A program made the position numbers and the translations under genes. Under the pieces are notes generated by a model. It was not told the DNA's origin and made no database searches. It was given only the letters and a program-made list of their open reading frames with translations. This document shows positions 20,917-33,554 of a DNA stretch of 64,000 nucleotides, piece after piece. Each line of letters opens with the position of its first letter. Within the stretch, counting starts at the first letter, position 1. Source of the DNA: Cycas panzhihuaensis (taxonomy: Eukaryota > Cycadophyta); contig CM041465.1 in NCBI GenBank assembly GCA_023213395.1, positions 48,863,741 to 48,927,740 on the forward strand, read 5' to 3'.

Positions 20917-22878
20917 TGTTTCACTAAAACCTGGCCTTTGGTTTATATTTATGACTTTGGATATGTTTCTTATATGGTTTCATGAAAATTAAATAATATA
21001 TTTATTTTATAATGAGTTAGGCCATGTTTTAATGAAGAAATATATTAATTTTGATTTATGATGCATGATAAATGATGATCTGATGTGTATTTTACTATCA
21101 CCTATTGATGACTGAGACTATGACATTAAAAATTTTCTTTCACAATTAGTTTGATCTAATGTTTCCTTTAAAACTTGTTATTTTTATGCTTTAGTCTTAA
21201 TTTCACCTAATTTTTATCTTTTTTTACTTATTTCTGGGCTTATGCTTATCATTTTCATCTTATTTTGGGCCTCTTTACTCATTTATAAAGTTATTTATGC
21301 CTCAATTTATGTTTAAAAATTAATTTTTAAATTTTTGATGAGCTAATTTTCACTTCCCTAATTATCATATTTTTGGTGTTGCCAAAAATATAACTGGTTA
21401 TATTTTTAGAGTAAAGTTGTATTTTTGGTTGGTATAAAAACACGACTGGTTACATTTTTGACTATCATGCATGTAAAATTTGACCAACATGTAAGATTTT
21501 TACATGTTGACACCTAGGTTTGATGGATTCTTATCTCTTCGATGCCCAAGAATACTAAGTAATGTTGTGTTACTCATTGTAGAGAAAAAAAGTGCGATTT
21601 TCTCAAGTTTTTATTAGATTTTTTTTGTGATTTTTGGAGATCTTTTGAAGACTGCTACTACTGTGACTTCAAGGTTGATTTTTATGGTGCTCATGGGTGA
21701 AATCAAGAGAAGAATTGGATGTTATGACTTGTTGCTTCACTAATGCTTAACTATTGATGGTTTGATCTTCAACTTTTATGGTTTTCTTTCAAAGTTTTTA
21801 GCCTTAAAATTCTTCTAAATTAGTAAAGTCTTTCCTATATGAGTTTTGCTTGTTTTACTATTTTCTAATGGTTATCTTTTGATCAAAACTTGCTCTTTCT
21901 TTTAGATGGTTATTGTGGTAATCTTGTATGTATTTTTGGCTTGAAATACTTGCTAAAAGGCTAACCCTTTATGGGGTTCATAAGGGATAGACTAACGTGA
22001 GGAATGGTTATATCTCCATCATTTATGTAGCTACCCCTTCCTATTCTTGCACAATAATTTATATTTCAAGTAGTTTGTCATCTATTTTGGCTTTATTTGG
22101 ATGTAGTTAAGCCCTTCCTACTTGTTATTTCTCTTCTTTTACTTATTTTAAAGGAGAAAGTTGGAAAGAATTGATCAAATGAAAGAAAGAAGCCATTATA
22201 AGGTAGATTTATGCATTGCGAAAGATGTTTTGATTCCCTGGTTTTATTGTTTGCTTGATTTCACTCTTAAGATATGTTTCTTTTCTTTGGAAAGAAAATT
22301 TAAAGTGTTAAATAGAAAGTGCATGCTTGATTATTTTAGATTTTTGGAGATTCAAGGCCCTAATTGAAATAGAATCTTCAAAGTTATGAAGCTAATATCT
22401 TGTATGAGGATTACTATTAAGTTTTCTTATTTGTATATAACTTTTAAAGGTTTGAAAATTCATTTTTAATAGCAGTAATATGTCTTTGAAGTCTCTCTTA
22501 TTGCATCATAGGACATTCATTCAAAGAAAAGATTACATGCATGAGAGGTAGAATCTTTTAAATAGCATTACATGTTGTCAATTTCTTTGAAAGTTTGTAT
22601 AAAATAATTGCATGGTGTGTTGCATATTTTGTTCGTATTTTTTCTTTCATAGTGAAGAGTGTATATTGTATTTAGAAGAATAATTTCATAGTTGTATTAA
22701 CATCCTTCATATTTAATGCAAATAAAAAAAACACAAAAAACACATTACATGTATCTAGTTTTAGTTCTTCCTTGAATGTTAGTTAAGGGTAGAATAAATC
22801 TTTTTGCTTCATTGATTACCTTTGTTTATTTTGTTTGATTGAGAGATATCTGGTTTAGGTCCACCCAAGATGACACCA
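20917..22878 (+). repeat. Gypsy-B 5' LTR
   Basis: 1962 bp from TGTTTCACTAAAACC to GATGACACCA. It aligns along its length with 33555-35896 apart from about 380 bp present only in the 3' copy. A TATAAAGTT motif occurs at about 21285. Confidence 0.88.
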
Positions 22879-22884
22879 TCTTTT

Positions 22885-22902
22885 TAGTGACCATACTTAG
22901 GA
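22885..22902 (+). promoter_or_regulatory. Gypsy-B primer binding site, decayed
   Basis: TAGTGACCATACTTAGGA shortly after the LTR end aligns with the site at 4849 (TGGGTGCCATCCGTAGG). Loss of G and C in it fits transition decay. Confidence 0.5.
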
Positions 22903-22930
22903 ACTACCATTTATTTTCTTTTAAGGCAAT

Positions 22931-25110
22931 GGAAACTACAACACCTACTCCTATACACTCTTTGAGGCTCTAAGGTCTTCTATCTAATTCTCATGTGCAC
23001 CCTTCATATTTTAGTCAAGAAGTCTCATCATCCTATGTTGAATATTTAGAACTTCAAGTGCATAATACTTATGTTTATCCTCTTGAAGATTTAACTTAAT
23101 TGTATAACATATTAGTGGAGTAAGGATACCTTGAACCCTCTAAATACCCCAGTGATCCTTCTTTTATAGATCCCTCTTTTACATAAGAAGAACCATCTTC
23201 TAGTGGACCACATTCATCCTTCTCTAAGCCAATTCTCACTAGGATTTCTACCCCACTATATATACCTGGTTACCAAGATCCATTTTACTTAGAGAGTCAT
23301 ACCATAACATCCCTACCACAATATCTTTAGATTGATCCTTTAGGTAAAGATTATGAGTTAATAGAAATAGAGTCCTCACCTAATACCATTCAGTCTCCTC
23401 ATCCTTATTATCTCTATTCACTAATACTTTCACCGTGATCTCATTTTCCACCTTTGGAGAAAGTGAATGACCATAGGACAATTGATTTGTAGCCCTGTCA
23501 ATATCATCATAGACAACAAGTTTAGATTCACTCTCCTCATCCCATACCTTGCACCCATGGGGGTACTACTATCATTTCTGCCTATGGCAACCCTAGTGCC
23601 ATGCATACACCTACTTCTAGTCAAGTGGTTATGACCTCACCTAGTTTATGACCTATTTATTCTTATACCACTAGAGTAGCCTCTTTTTATCCTATTTCTT
23701 CCACCACTTAATTAACCCCTCACACATCATATACCACTTGGTCTTATGGTGTTAGACCTCGACCATTATCTTCTAAAGCATCTAACATGATTCCATCTTC
23801 TCAATATATTTCTTATACTCATTCCGCTTATCCTCATACTTTGGTGATTCAATCACAAGCTTTGAGAGTTTCCAATCCCACTTCTTATTCACACATTCTT
23901 AGACCCACTCCATAACCCAATCCTTTCTACACTTTCAACTCAATTTTCCCTCAACATTTTATACCTCAAATTAACACTGTGGTTAACCCTGCAGCATGGT
24001 TTAATACCCCCTATATTTTTGCATCTCACGATGTTTTATAATCACAACAACAACCACAACCATAACAACCTATCCATTTATCTATTCCTCATTCACCATC
24101 CTTATCTCAATGTTCTACTATGTCAAGGCCAAGGAGATATTTCCTTGATTATATGGAGTCTCCTTTTTCATGTGAGGTTTTATTATCTCCTATGCCTCCA
24201 TTTCTTCTCAAGTTGCCTAAAATTTTTGGTGACTCTTCTCAAGATCTTGCTTTCTATATATAGACATCTACACTTGCTTTCACAAATTTCATGCCATACA
24301 ATTATGTCATGATATGCCTGTTCCTTAAATCACTTCAAGGTGATGCCTTGAAGTGGTTTTACCATCTTTCCTTAGCTTCTATTCTCTTGTTTCAATAATT
24401 AGTTGAATCTTTCATTAGTTATTTTGATGTGGTAAGACCATTTGAATCATGTATTAAATCTTTATTAGCTATCAAGTAGAACCATGATGAATCATCAAGC
24501 AAATTTGTTAGAAGATTTCATGACTAGGTACATGCTTGTCACTCATGTCTTGATCCTAACCTACTATTCGATCTGTTTACCAATCCATTAAGGCCCCACC
24601 TACACTTAGAAGTTCTAAAACTTGGTCCTTAAATGTATGAAGAAGGGGTTGATCATTGCTTGGCCTTAAAAACATGTAAAATTCAAGCAGGTATTAAGAA
24701 GATTGGGAAACCTATGCCTTCTAAAGAAATAGTTCAAATCACAAAGGCTTCCCATCTTGAACACACTTACGATTGCCTAACTTCATCTATTAGATTATTA
24801 GAATGTGTGATCAATACTAAATTACATGTTGATGTTCTTTCTCAGAGCCAACCTTGACAAGAAACCAAAGTTATTTATCTTACTAAAGGAAGGAAGAAAT
24901 AAGCTCCTCCTCCATCCCCTCCTCTCTTCAAAAAGATAAAATGGTGCTTATACCATCAAATTGATGCACATGATAGAAGTGAGTGCCGTACCATTCAAAA
25001 TACAATTCAAAACACAAATGTCCAACTAAACATCTTTCCTAAGTCATCTCAAGACCAAATGATCAGTAAGGATCTATTGTCTCAACATAATAAAAAAATG
25101 AGTAAAGATG
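22931..25110 (+). pseudogene. Gypsy-B gag
   Basis: An ATG at 22931 lies just after the primer site. A long Pro/Ser/Thr/Gln-rich N-terminal region (with a run of CAA codons near 24040) reads to about 24150 in one frame, after one early frame change. The capsid segment follows: KLPKIFGDSSQDLAFYI, LQGDALKWFYHLSLAS, SSKFVRRFHD (24210-24520), matching the Retrotrans_gag family. A CHHC knuckle, C-x2-H-x4-H-x4-C, is intact at 24945-24986 (KWCLYHQIDAHDRSEC). Stops are almost all TAA/TAG where Gln is expected. This would be the structural protein packaging the element RNA. Confidence 0.8.
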
Positions 25111-25639
25111 ATAAAAGTAAGGAAAAGTAGGTGCAAGATGATGAATATGAACCTTTGAGTTCTAATTCATCGAAGAAGGATACACTCCTTCTAATCCTTT
25201 AATAAAAAGAACTAACAATTAATCACACACAATTTTTAAAGGTGGTGATACTAAGAGAATGATAAACATGGTGGAGACCACAAAGAGTGCATGTCCATCT
25301 AAATCACCCAATGATTTGATGGTAAGGAATCTTGACTCTTTACCTCTAGTACCCCTCATCCCATTAGGTTTAGGTCCATTCCTTCTAGTATAAAGGATGG
25401 ATCATTCTCTTTGTTTGAGGAGTTAAAGACCATTCTAGTAGGTACATTAGTTATCAATTTGCTAAAGTATTGCCCTGAGCAATGTCATCTCTTGTTTTAT
25501 ACATTCGGAGTTCCTATAATAGTTTCTTCACCTACCTCTACCCTTTCTTTTAATCTAGTTAGCTTATCTAGTCAATTTTGCCATGCACTAAATAACATAC
25601 CCCTATTTTACATTGAGATTATGAAGGATGATATTAATA

Positions 25640-25990
25640 TTAAGTGAATTGTTATTGATAAGGGATTATTTATCAATGTAATCCCTTTTCATCTTGTTGA
25701 GGATTTGGAGATTTTTATTTTTAATCCATATGAGTGGATTTGCCAAGGGTATGATAAGAATCAGAAGGTACCCTTACGACAAGTCAGTCTCCCTCTCATG
25801 TTAGAAGAAAAGATAGTTCTTATTTAAATCATTATTATTCACCTTGACTTAGAATATAATATTCTTTTATGTAGGCCATGGATTACCCAAATGTTAGCAT
25901 TTTATTTCTCTCTTTTTGGTGAACTTAGGTTCATCTATGAGGGACAATTAAAAATTGTCAAGTGAAAGCTAAAACCTATTAAATAGTTAG
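25640..25990 (+). pseudogene. Gypsy-B aspartic protease
   Basis: Reads IVIDKGLFINVIP, then LEIFIFNPYEWICQGYD, the LPLMLEEK strand, YNILLCRPWI (the usual YNAILGRPWL flap/core motif) and HLDLEYN. The family active site, DGGS/DSGA after VI, is now DKGL: Asp is kept, Gly-Ser is lost. Nonsense TGA/TAA interrupt it on both sides. It lies between gag and RT as in other gypsy elements. Confidence 0.7.
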
Positions 25991-27110
25991 TTCCTCTCAT
26001 TGTGACTTTTTTGGAACCTAGTGAATCCTCTAATTCTTTAAAATACTTATTTTAATCACTCAATTTAGGTCAATACTTTTCCATCGAAGCTCCTCCTACT
26101 CCTCCAGAAGTAAAGGACATGGATTTGGTTGAGATTGTCCCCTTGTCATCAACTTCCTCATCCATTCCTTCTACCTTGGACTCAACTGGTCAGTTTTCAA
26201 TTTTCTCTTCTATTTTTGATGAAGAAATAACCTCTCATTCTATTGTATCTCATCGAGGATCACCTATGGTTAGACTTATTGATGTAAATACTTTTTCTCC
26301 TATTCAGGATCATTTCTCATAGGTTTTGTACTTGCCCTTAGGGGTAAATATAGTTATTCCTCTCGTTTTAAAATTTTTAATGAGTGCTTCTTCAACTTCA
26401 CTTGCACATGATTTGTATATTGATTCTTCCCTATCTTTCTCTTGATCATCTTTCTTTATGACATGGTTGAATATACATGAAAAGAAGATGTTGTTTCAAC
26501 ACCATGTAGACTTTGAATCAAGGGGCGAAGATATTGATTCACTCGATATAGGTCAAAATAATCACAATACCTCTACTAGAATATAGGAAGTTAATTCAAT
26601 CTTTGCCATTTCTTTTTCTCCCCATTCTCATGTGGATTCTTCCCTATCCTCTCTCATCTTGATATCTTTGTCTAATCGAGAGTGTATTATGAATCATTAA
26701 AAATTTAATTGACTTTTACTTCAATTTGGGAGTTTGTTGATAGGCCTATTTTCTTTTCTCATGTTTCTTTAGTCATTGAGTTTGTCCTCATCTGTTTAAA
26801 ATCTTTGATTAATTTACTTTCACCTTTTAGCCCTCTCTATTTATCTACTTCTTTAATTAAAAACCTCTACCTTGTTAACCTCTTCCATTTAGATCATTTT
26901 AAAAATGATGAGGTGATTGTTGAACATTTAGTAGGTTCATCTCTTGGTTTCCCTTATGGACATCATAAGTTGGCGTTCTTTAAATTCATAGTTAATCATT
27001 CCCAACCCCAGGAGTCTACTTCTTTAATAGAGCCTGCCCCTCCTTATTTTGAGGAAGGGAACATAATACTTATGGAACAAACCATTGGTATAGACCTAGA
27101 GATAGGAGAT
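25991..27110 (+). other. Gypsy-B pol spacer between protease and RT
   Basis: Open but interrupted frames of low-complexity, Ser/Pro-rich sequence (for example 26119-26322 and 26709-27155). The last stretch ends in GDVPRIIKLG, the acidic/hydrophobic linker just before RT in Tat-like elements. No separate domain is recognised. Confidence 0.5.
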
Positions 27111-28400
27111 GTTCCCAGAATTATCAAGTTAGGAGTTAGTTGTACTCCCCAATAGATTGCCCAGTTTAAGGATCTCTTTCATGAGTTCTGCTCAGTTTTG
27201 TATGGGACTATAAAGATATGCAAGGCCTTAACTCTCAAGTTATTGAACATAACATCATAGTAATTCCTAGTAGTAAACCTAAGTGACAAAAATAACACCC
27301 TATTTATCCCTACCTCCATTACTATTAAACAAGAAGTGGAGAAGATATTACGAGCTGGATTCATTGAGAGTGTTGATTATCCTTAATAGATTTCTAACAT
27401 AGTTCATGTTGTAAAAAAGAATGGTATAATTCAAATCTATATCAACTTTCATAATATCAAAGATGCATGTCCCAAGGATAATTTTTCTCTACTTTTTCTT
27501 GATTAGATTTAGGATTAGATGACCAGTTTTGAGGTAATGTCTCTTATGGAAGGATTTTTAGGATATAATTAGATTTCTATTGTACCTTGTAACCATCATA
27601 AGACCACTTTTACTAATACTTAAGTCACCTTTGTTTATAAAGTCATGCCATTCAGATTGAAGAATACTGATGTGATATATTAAAGAGCTTTAGTACATAT
27701 TTTCCATGACTTGATTGGTAATATCATTGTTGTATATTTATATGATATGCTTTCTCTTTCACATAGAAGATACAATCATTTACATAACCTTAGAACAATT
27801 TTCAAAAAGTGTAAGAAATATTGCTTATGCCTTAACCCTTCCAAGTATGATTTTGCTATTACATTAGGAAAGATGTTAGGAAATATTATTTCTTAAGATG
27901 GGATTAGAAATGATCTTGATAAGACTAAGTCTATTGTCCAAATGCCTCCTCCTAAGACCTAAGATAAAATTAAATCTATTCTAGGTAGACTTAGTTTCTT
28001 AAGATATTTCATCACTAATTTTGCCTTAGATGCTAAGCCTATCACCAATCTTTTAAAGAAAGATATCAAGTTACAATGGACTCCTCAAGTTCAAGAGTCC
28101 TTCAATAAGCTGAAGCAAGCCTTAGTTTCAATGCTTGTTCTTACTTTGCCAAGGTTTGACAAGCCATTCATTTTATATACTTCAACTATAGAGAATTCAT
28201 TAGCAGGAGTGCTAGCCCAGGAAGATAAGTTTGATAAAGAACAAGCTCTCTATTTCATTAGTAGGACCCTTGTGGCTGCTGAACTTCACTATCTTTTACC
28301 TAAAAAAGAATGTATTGTTTTAATTTTTACCACTAAGAAATTATGCCACTATCTCCTTGGGGAACAATGTCTACCTTATTATTCAATTTGATCCTATAAG
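27111..28400 (+). pseudogene. Gypsy-B reverse transcriptase and RNase H
   Basis: Order of motifs: FVESVDYP-type entry (GFIESVDYP, 27355), VVKKNGIIQIYINFHNIKDACPKDNF, TSFEVMSLMEGFLGYN, YKVMPFRLKNTD, then VVYLYDMLSL where FVDD or YVDD is expected, so one catalytic Asp is gone. The thumb follows with CLCLNPSKYDFAI and RLSFLRYFITNF. The RNase H domain is long and open at 28131-28391: RFDKPFILYTSTIENSLAGVLAQ (first Asp lost, read as Thr), ALYFISRTL, ECIVLIFTTKKL. Stops replace Gln and Trp. Polymerase activity is not possible. Confidence 0.8.
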
Positions 28401-28799
28401 ATATCTGCTTACTAAATCTAACCTCGCCATTTGATTATGTAAGTGGTCCTTATGATTTAAGAGTTAGATTTATAAGTGGTTAATAGGAAATCTAAAAGGG
28501 GCATAATCATCTTAGAGATCATGATTGAGGCTCCTCTTCTTAATCTCACTAGTCAGCCTATTGATGATTCCCTCCCAGATGAACATATCCTCCATGTTTA
28601 GGTCATCCCTCCTGATGAGCCATGGTATGGAGAGATTAGATTGTATCTTCATGATCAATCTTTTTCTTCTCTTACTGCTTCTAAGAAGAGAAGATAAATT
28701 TGAACCACTACTAGGTAATATCTTTTGCTTGATGATATACTTTATAAGTGTTCTTTCAATGGAATTCTATTAAGGTGCCTCTCTTTTGATGAATCATTA

Positions 28800-29900
28800 G
28801 TTGCCTTAATAGAATCCCATGAAGGAACATATAATAGGTACTTTGGTTGTTGAACGATAGCCCAACGTATTCTTTGCATGTGTTATTATTGGCCTACCTT
28901 GTTTAAAGATGCCCACTCTTACATTCAAAAATGCCAAAAATGGCAATCCCATACAACTTTGATACATAAACCTGTGCAAGAAATGAAATCAATAATTTTA
29001 TCTTGGCCTTTTTCCCAATGGGATCTCGATCTCATTGGTTAAATTTTTTTAGCATAGTCTAATAGGTATAAAGTTATTCTAACTGCAACTATATTTTTTT
29101 AGGTGGAGTGAAGGTATCCCATTAGTTACTGCTATTAGAAAAATTATTGCTACGTTTATATTTCATCATATCATTTATAGATTTAGGGTTCGAGATATTA
29201 TCGTTACTGATAATGAGGCTTCATTTTGTAATCCCCATGTCAGCAAATTATGTAGTAAGTTTCATATCACTCATATAATATCTACCCCTTATCATCCTTA
29301 TGTAAATGGCTAGGTAGAAGCTTTTAATAAGATCTTGGCTAAGATTTTAGCTAAGAGAGTTACTATTTCTCACAGGAATTGGCACTCCTAGTTATTTATG
29401 GTATTGTGGGCCTATAAGACCTTCATTCAAAATGCCATATGTATGATACCATTTTCCCTTGTTTATGGTGTTAAAGTCATCATTCTATTAGAGGTCATGA
29501 TTCCTTCCTTATGTGTCTCATTAAAGGAGTTTACTAATGAGGAATTCCAAAGAGAAGCATATCTCTTAGAACTTGAGAAATTAGATGAGACTCATTTATA
29601 AGCCGTATAAAATAATATGGTGTCCAAGGCTAGAGTGCAAGCTACACATGATAGGTAGCTTAGACATAGGAAGTTCCATGTCAGTGATAAAGTCTTAAAG
29701 ATAGAATATTTACATGATAAGCAATGTAAATTTTCTCCTAAGTGGATATGACCTTTTTTAATAATTAAAGATTTGGCTAATGGAGCTTATTGGATTTCGA
29801 CGTTGGAAGGATTAGAATTTAAAAGGTCTATTAATTCTTAGTTCCTAGAAAATTTTTATGCTTAGTAGCATCTACTCACACCCTTCACAATGAGGATAAA
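28800..29900 (+). pseudogene. Gypsy-B integrase
   Basis: Zinc-binding HHCC part: HEGTYNRYFGC, ILCMCYYWPTL and QKCQKW (28820-28945; last Cys is Trp). Catalytic core: SQWDLDLIG (first Asp), IVTDNEASFCN (second Asp, 29200-29235), YHPYVNG and VEAFNKILAK (Glu, 29318). The C-terminal part reads WAYKTFIQNAICMIPF, FSLVYGV, then KFSPKW and DLANGAYWISTLEG, the GPF/IK-type tail of gypsy integrases. Frame changes near 29100 and several stops are present. Confidence 0.78.
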
Positions 29901-30889
29901 CTATGGCTCTGGAACTTTTTTTTTGTCTAATGAGCTAAAACTATGGGTAAAATCTCTTTCTTTCTAATCTTTTCTTGTTTCTTATTAAGTGCCATTTTAT
30001 TCTTATTAGAGATCCTACTCATAATCCTATAAGTCTTTTGCTCTTTCTAGCATCTACACTGATTATGAGCATTCTATCATCATATTTGGATCTTGTTCTC
30101 TTTTGAGTTTTGTATTCAAAGGAGAATTTGGACCCCTAGCCTTATCGTGTTTTCATCCTCAAAAGAGAAATGCTTCCATCAGCTTCAAGTATTTAGTCAT
30201 TGATTGAGATCATATTTTTATCTAATTATTCGTTATCTTAAGGATTCCTTTTTGGTCATATATCATCTATTGTCTTTAATTGTTTTCATTATCCTTGGTT
30301 CTCTCTATTAATCTTTTGAAGTGGATACTCATTCTGCCACCTTCCCTTCACATTTAGAGATACCATGATTTTGATCTCCTTTTTTCTTGTAGTTTGATCC
30401 TTAAGGAGATTGGTCTCTTTTATTCTAGATTCTATTAAAAAGGATAAATCCTTGATATGTTGAGTAAAAGAGTTTCATAGGTGGATGATTATGATGCTCT
30501 TCTCATAAAATGTATGAAAGTGAATATATATATAAAAAAAAAAGTAAAAGAAGTATATTGTTATCATCCTCTTATAATTTGAGACAAGTCACATGTTAAT
30601 TTTGTCCCCACCTATCTATCTATAGGTTAGGTTCATTTGGATGAGTCATTCAAGATTTTTAGATCTAGCTACTTGGGTCTACCATGGCCGCAATTATGAT
30701 CGAACCATACTTGGGGACATCTTGGTAGTATTGATCATAATGATCCTACTTATGATTCTTCTTTTTTCTTTACCACAGTTAAAATTAAGTTTGTTTATTT
30801 ATCGTCTCCTTATTAATTAATTCCTACACCTTCCTCTATTGATCACACTATCTCCAAACATTGATCTTATTGTTCCCATAGCATTGAGT
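29901..30889 (+). other. Gypsy-B spacer between integrase and second RNase H
   Basis: About 1 kb without a recognisable protein. A (TA)n-A-run near 30520-30542 could serve as a TATA-like site for the following gene, in the same relative place as the TATA box at 2183 in the GC-rich element. That is inference. Confidence 0.35.
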
Positions 30890-31282
30890 ATGTTCATTGA
30901 TGGGGGTAGTAGGGGAAACCCATGACCATCTGCATCTACTTGGGTGATTTATGACCAATCAGGAAGTCCCCTCTTTTCCATGGGGTCTGTCACACCTAGG
31001 GCAACCAATAATGAAGCTAAATACCTTACTATTATAAGAGCCTTATCTAATATATCTTGCTTTTATCTTAGACCTATTACTATATATGCCGACTCTCAAG
31101 TTGTAGTTTATCATTTGGTTGGGATGTATCATGTTCATTCTCCATGACTCCTTCTCTTACATCATCAAGCTTCATCATTGTTATCCCTTTTTGCTTTAGT
31201 TACCATTCAACATATACCTCATTCCCTTAACCTTGAAGCTAACGCTCTTGTTTTCTCCATCCTTGATGATTATTTTAGTTGA
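30890..31282 (+). pseudogene. Gypsy-B archaeal-type RNase H (second RNase H)
   Basis: 131 codons in one frame from ATG 30890 to TGA 31280. Motifs: MFIDGGSRGNP (Asp), TNNEAKYL (Glu), IYADSQVVVYHL (Asp), HIPHSLNLEANAL, where the fourth catalytic position is Asn instead of Asp. Two internal TGA codons break it, at 30923 and 31145; the first replaces the Gly of the NPGP motif. It is clearly homologous to 2690-3105. The gypsy RNase H at 28131 is a separate domain, so the element has two. Second, archaeal-like RNases H of this kind are known from Tat-lineage plant elements. Confidence 0.85.
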
Positions 31283-31309
31283 CTTTCATCTTTTTAGCTG
31301 GGGTTACCC

Positions 31310-31384
31310 CACTCTAGAATGAGTATAAACTACCACTCTAGAATGAGTATAGACTATTGAGTACTCCATAATGAGTATAAACTA
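31310..31384. repeat. Three-copy short repeat after the second RNase H
   Basis: CTCTAGAATGAGTATAAACTA and two close variants in a row, about 25 bp each. Confidence 0.75.
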
Positions 31385-31599
31385 TAATGTATATATTATA
31401 ATACAAATTTAAAAAAAGCATATAATTATAAAAGAAAAAAAAAAGATAAAATTATTATATGTTTCTTTAGACAAGCATACAGATGAATGTATCCTATGCT
31501 TAAATTCAAAGTGGAAATAAAGGGGGAAAAGGGTTTAGAGACAAGTATTCATACATAAGTTTTTGAGAGAAAATAATCGATATATATACATGATAATAA

Positions 31600-32340
31600 A
31601 AATAGTACATCTATCACTCATGTGACTTACAATACATATTGAGGCTCACAAAATGCCTCTCATCTCCCTCCTATCTCCCTATACAACATATGATACACTC
31701 ATCCCTCAGACTTCTAATGAGATCCCTCTAGGACACCTAGATTTGCTCTCTCCCTTCTACTTAAAGTCTCCCCATATGTAGACTCACCACGAGGTGGAAG
31801 GTGGTATCATCCCTATTGAATAGAGGCACTCACTGATGGGGTATATCACACTTCTACCTAAGCCAAAGTCATCTTGCATAAGTATCATCTCTCATCCTCC
31901 CTAGCCTTGAGCTCTAGCTCTCGTGTCCTCAACTCTACCCTCATATCCATGTAAAGATCTCAGGCTCGAAGGGCATGGCTATAATAATCAATATGACATC
32001 CCAGTAGTCTACGATCCACTATGTTCCATGTTGGCACCTCCTTGAATGCTAGAACGTGGGGGAATATCACCTCTAGTATCCTTTATACCTCTCTCAAGGT
32101 CACTGTCTCATCATATGTCCAATGAAAACATGTAATTTACGATAAGTTCTTTGGAATAGAAAGTCCTTAGAAAGTAAAAGCATGATGTGATATAAAAAAT
32201 AAAATTAATTAAATAATATACCTAGCTCTCTACTCTATCCTACTAATGATGATCCTCTAGGGTTAGTCCTCTGTCAGAAAGAGCTCTTGAATGTCTCAAA
32301 AATAAGGGAAATGGCCTTTGGTTACCTCCTTTTCTCCTCC
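31600..32340 (-). pseudogene. Gypsy-B antisense PMD-gene remnant (C-terminal part)
   Basis: On the minus strand 32119-31870 reads IFPHVLAFKEVPTWN, RRLLGCHIDYYSHALRA, DLYMDMRVELRTRELELKARE. This aligns with the C-terminal exon of the antisense gene at 1-240 (IFPQVYAEGQPPI, LRAVGAHIEAFAPLVRARD). Upstream, 32120-32221 corresponds to the intron at 241-341, with a GTATAT donor at 32221 and a mutated acceptor. Weak exon traces continue to 32340 and downstream to about 31600. The PMD core itself was not found; the tandem arrays lie where it would be. Interrupted by TAG/TGA. Antisense to all other Gypsy-B genes. Confidence 0.65.
32120..32221 (-). other. Remnant intron of the Gypsy-B antisense gene
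   Basis: About 102 bp between CTAG/GTATAT at 32221 and CATTGGACA at 32119. The end aligns with CATTGGCAG/GTATAG of the GC-rich copy. The acceptor AG is lost. Confidence 0.5.
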
Positions 32341-32650
32341 TCCCTCTTATAAAAATAAAACACTTTTTCATCAATTTTCTTATAAATAAGGAGAGGTTTT
32401 TCTCTATTTTCTTTGGCAGAATTTTTCCTAGTTCCTATGAGACCTATCAAAGTAAAACATATTCCTTGTCAACCATCATTCTCATTAAAATTACCTTAAA
32501 GTACCCAAAACTATACATCTTTACTTTGATAAGGCTCAATTATCATTTTAATACCTGATTATTTTCATTAGATTTCATCTTCCCTTTAGAGATATGATCT
32601 ATTATCCTATATTCTTCCCCTTATAGAATATTTTCCATTTATCTCCAAAG

Positions 32651-33060
32651 GAATCATGCTTCGAGCTTTCTTTTACCTGTTGATGAGCCTAAACTATGAT
32701 AAGAGCTTAGATCCAAATATTATTTTACCTATTGATGAGATTAAACTATAATAGGGTCATGCTCTGAACCTCCTTTCACCTATTAACGAGCTAGAACTAT
32801 GATAGGAATGATGCTCTGAGTCCCTTCTACTTGTTAATGAGCTTAAACTATAATAGAGAACCCTATGAATTTGATCGTTAATGAGACTAAACTATGATAA
32901 TCAACCTCTAAAAATCTTACTCCATTAATGAGGCTAATCTATGATGGGTTTTCTCTAAAAAGTCACCTATTAATGAGCATATAAACTATGACAGTCTATC
33001 CTTTTTACTCTGACGAAAAGATTTCCCTCTGATGCATGGTTAAAGAGAGATAAACTATGA
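32651..33060. repeat. Degenerate tandem array 1, about eight units of roughly 50 bp
   Basis: The core TTAATGAGNCTAAACTATGATA recurs near 32680, 32732, 32783, 32834, 32878, 32924, 32970 and, weakly, 33048. It lies between the antisense gene and the 3' LTR. Confidence 0.75.
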
Positions 33061-33073
33061 CTAGTTGTATAGT

Positions 33074-33180
33074 AAAATCCCATCCAGTTTATGGGTAATA
33101 GGTAGTGTTCATTTAGCAATGAAGTCCCATTTAGTTTATGGGTATTTTGGTTGTGAAGTCCCATTCAATTTATGGGCATT
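33074..33180. repeat. Degenerate tandem array 2, three units
   Basis: The core AGTCCCATTTAGTTTATGGG occurs three times with a spacing of 35-50 bp. Confidence 0.75.
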
Positions 33181-33201
33181 AGACAAGTTTTCTTTAGTGA
33201 T

Positions 33202-33361
33202 AGATACCTAGTCATTTTGGCTAGGTTTTTAGCAAAATTAGATACCCAGTCTTTTTGGGTAGGCTTTTGGTGATGTTAGGTGCCCAGTCCTTTTGAGTAA
33301 GCGATATAAACAATGATATTTTGGTATTAGAAACTTGCTCTTTTTGGGTTGGTTTATTAGC
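33202..33361. repeat. Degenerate tandem array 3, four units of about 38 bp
   Basis: Units begin AGATACCCAGTCTTTTTGGG and share a following TAGGYTTTTRG segment; the fourth unit is the most diverged. Confidence 0.7.
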
Positions 33362-33543
33362 AAAAACTTTTTATTCCTATTATCATAGGAAATTTGTTTT
33401 AGGATAGATCATAGGTCTTCTTCACCTCATCATTCATATGCTTCATTTGATTCTCATCACACTTAGTAAAAATAATAGTTACCTTCATGATTGCCACCTC
33501 TCACTATCTTATTTCTCTTTTAAGAATAGGAGCTTCAAGTGTT

Positions 33544-33554
33544 AAGGGGGTAAA
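33544..33554 (+). promoter_or_regulatory. Gypsy-B polypurine tract
   Basis: AAGGGGGTAAA directly before TG at 33555. Confidence 0.7.

Noticed and set aside
32651-33361. CRISPR-like array
   Set aside because: The units are degenerate direct repeats without unique spacers, and the DNA is plant retrotransposon.
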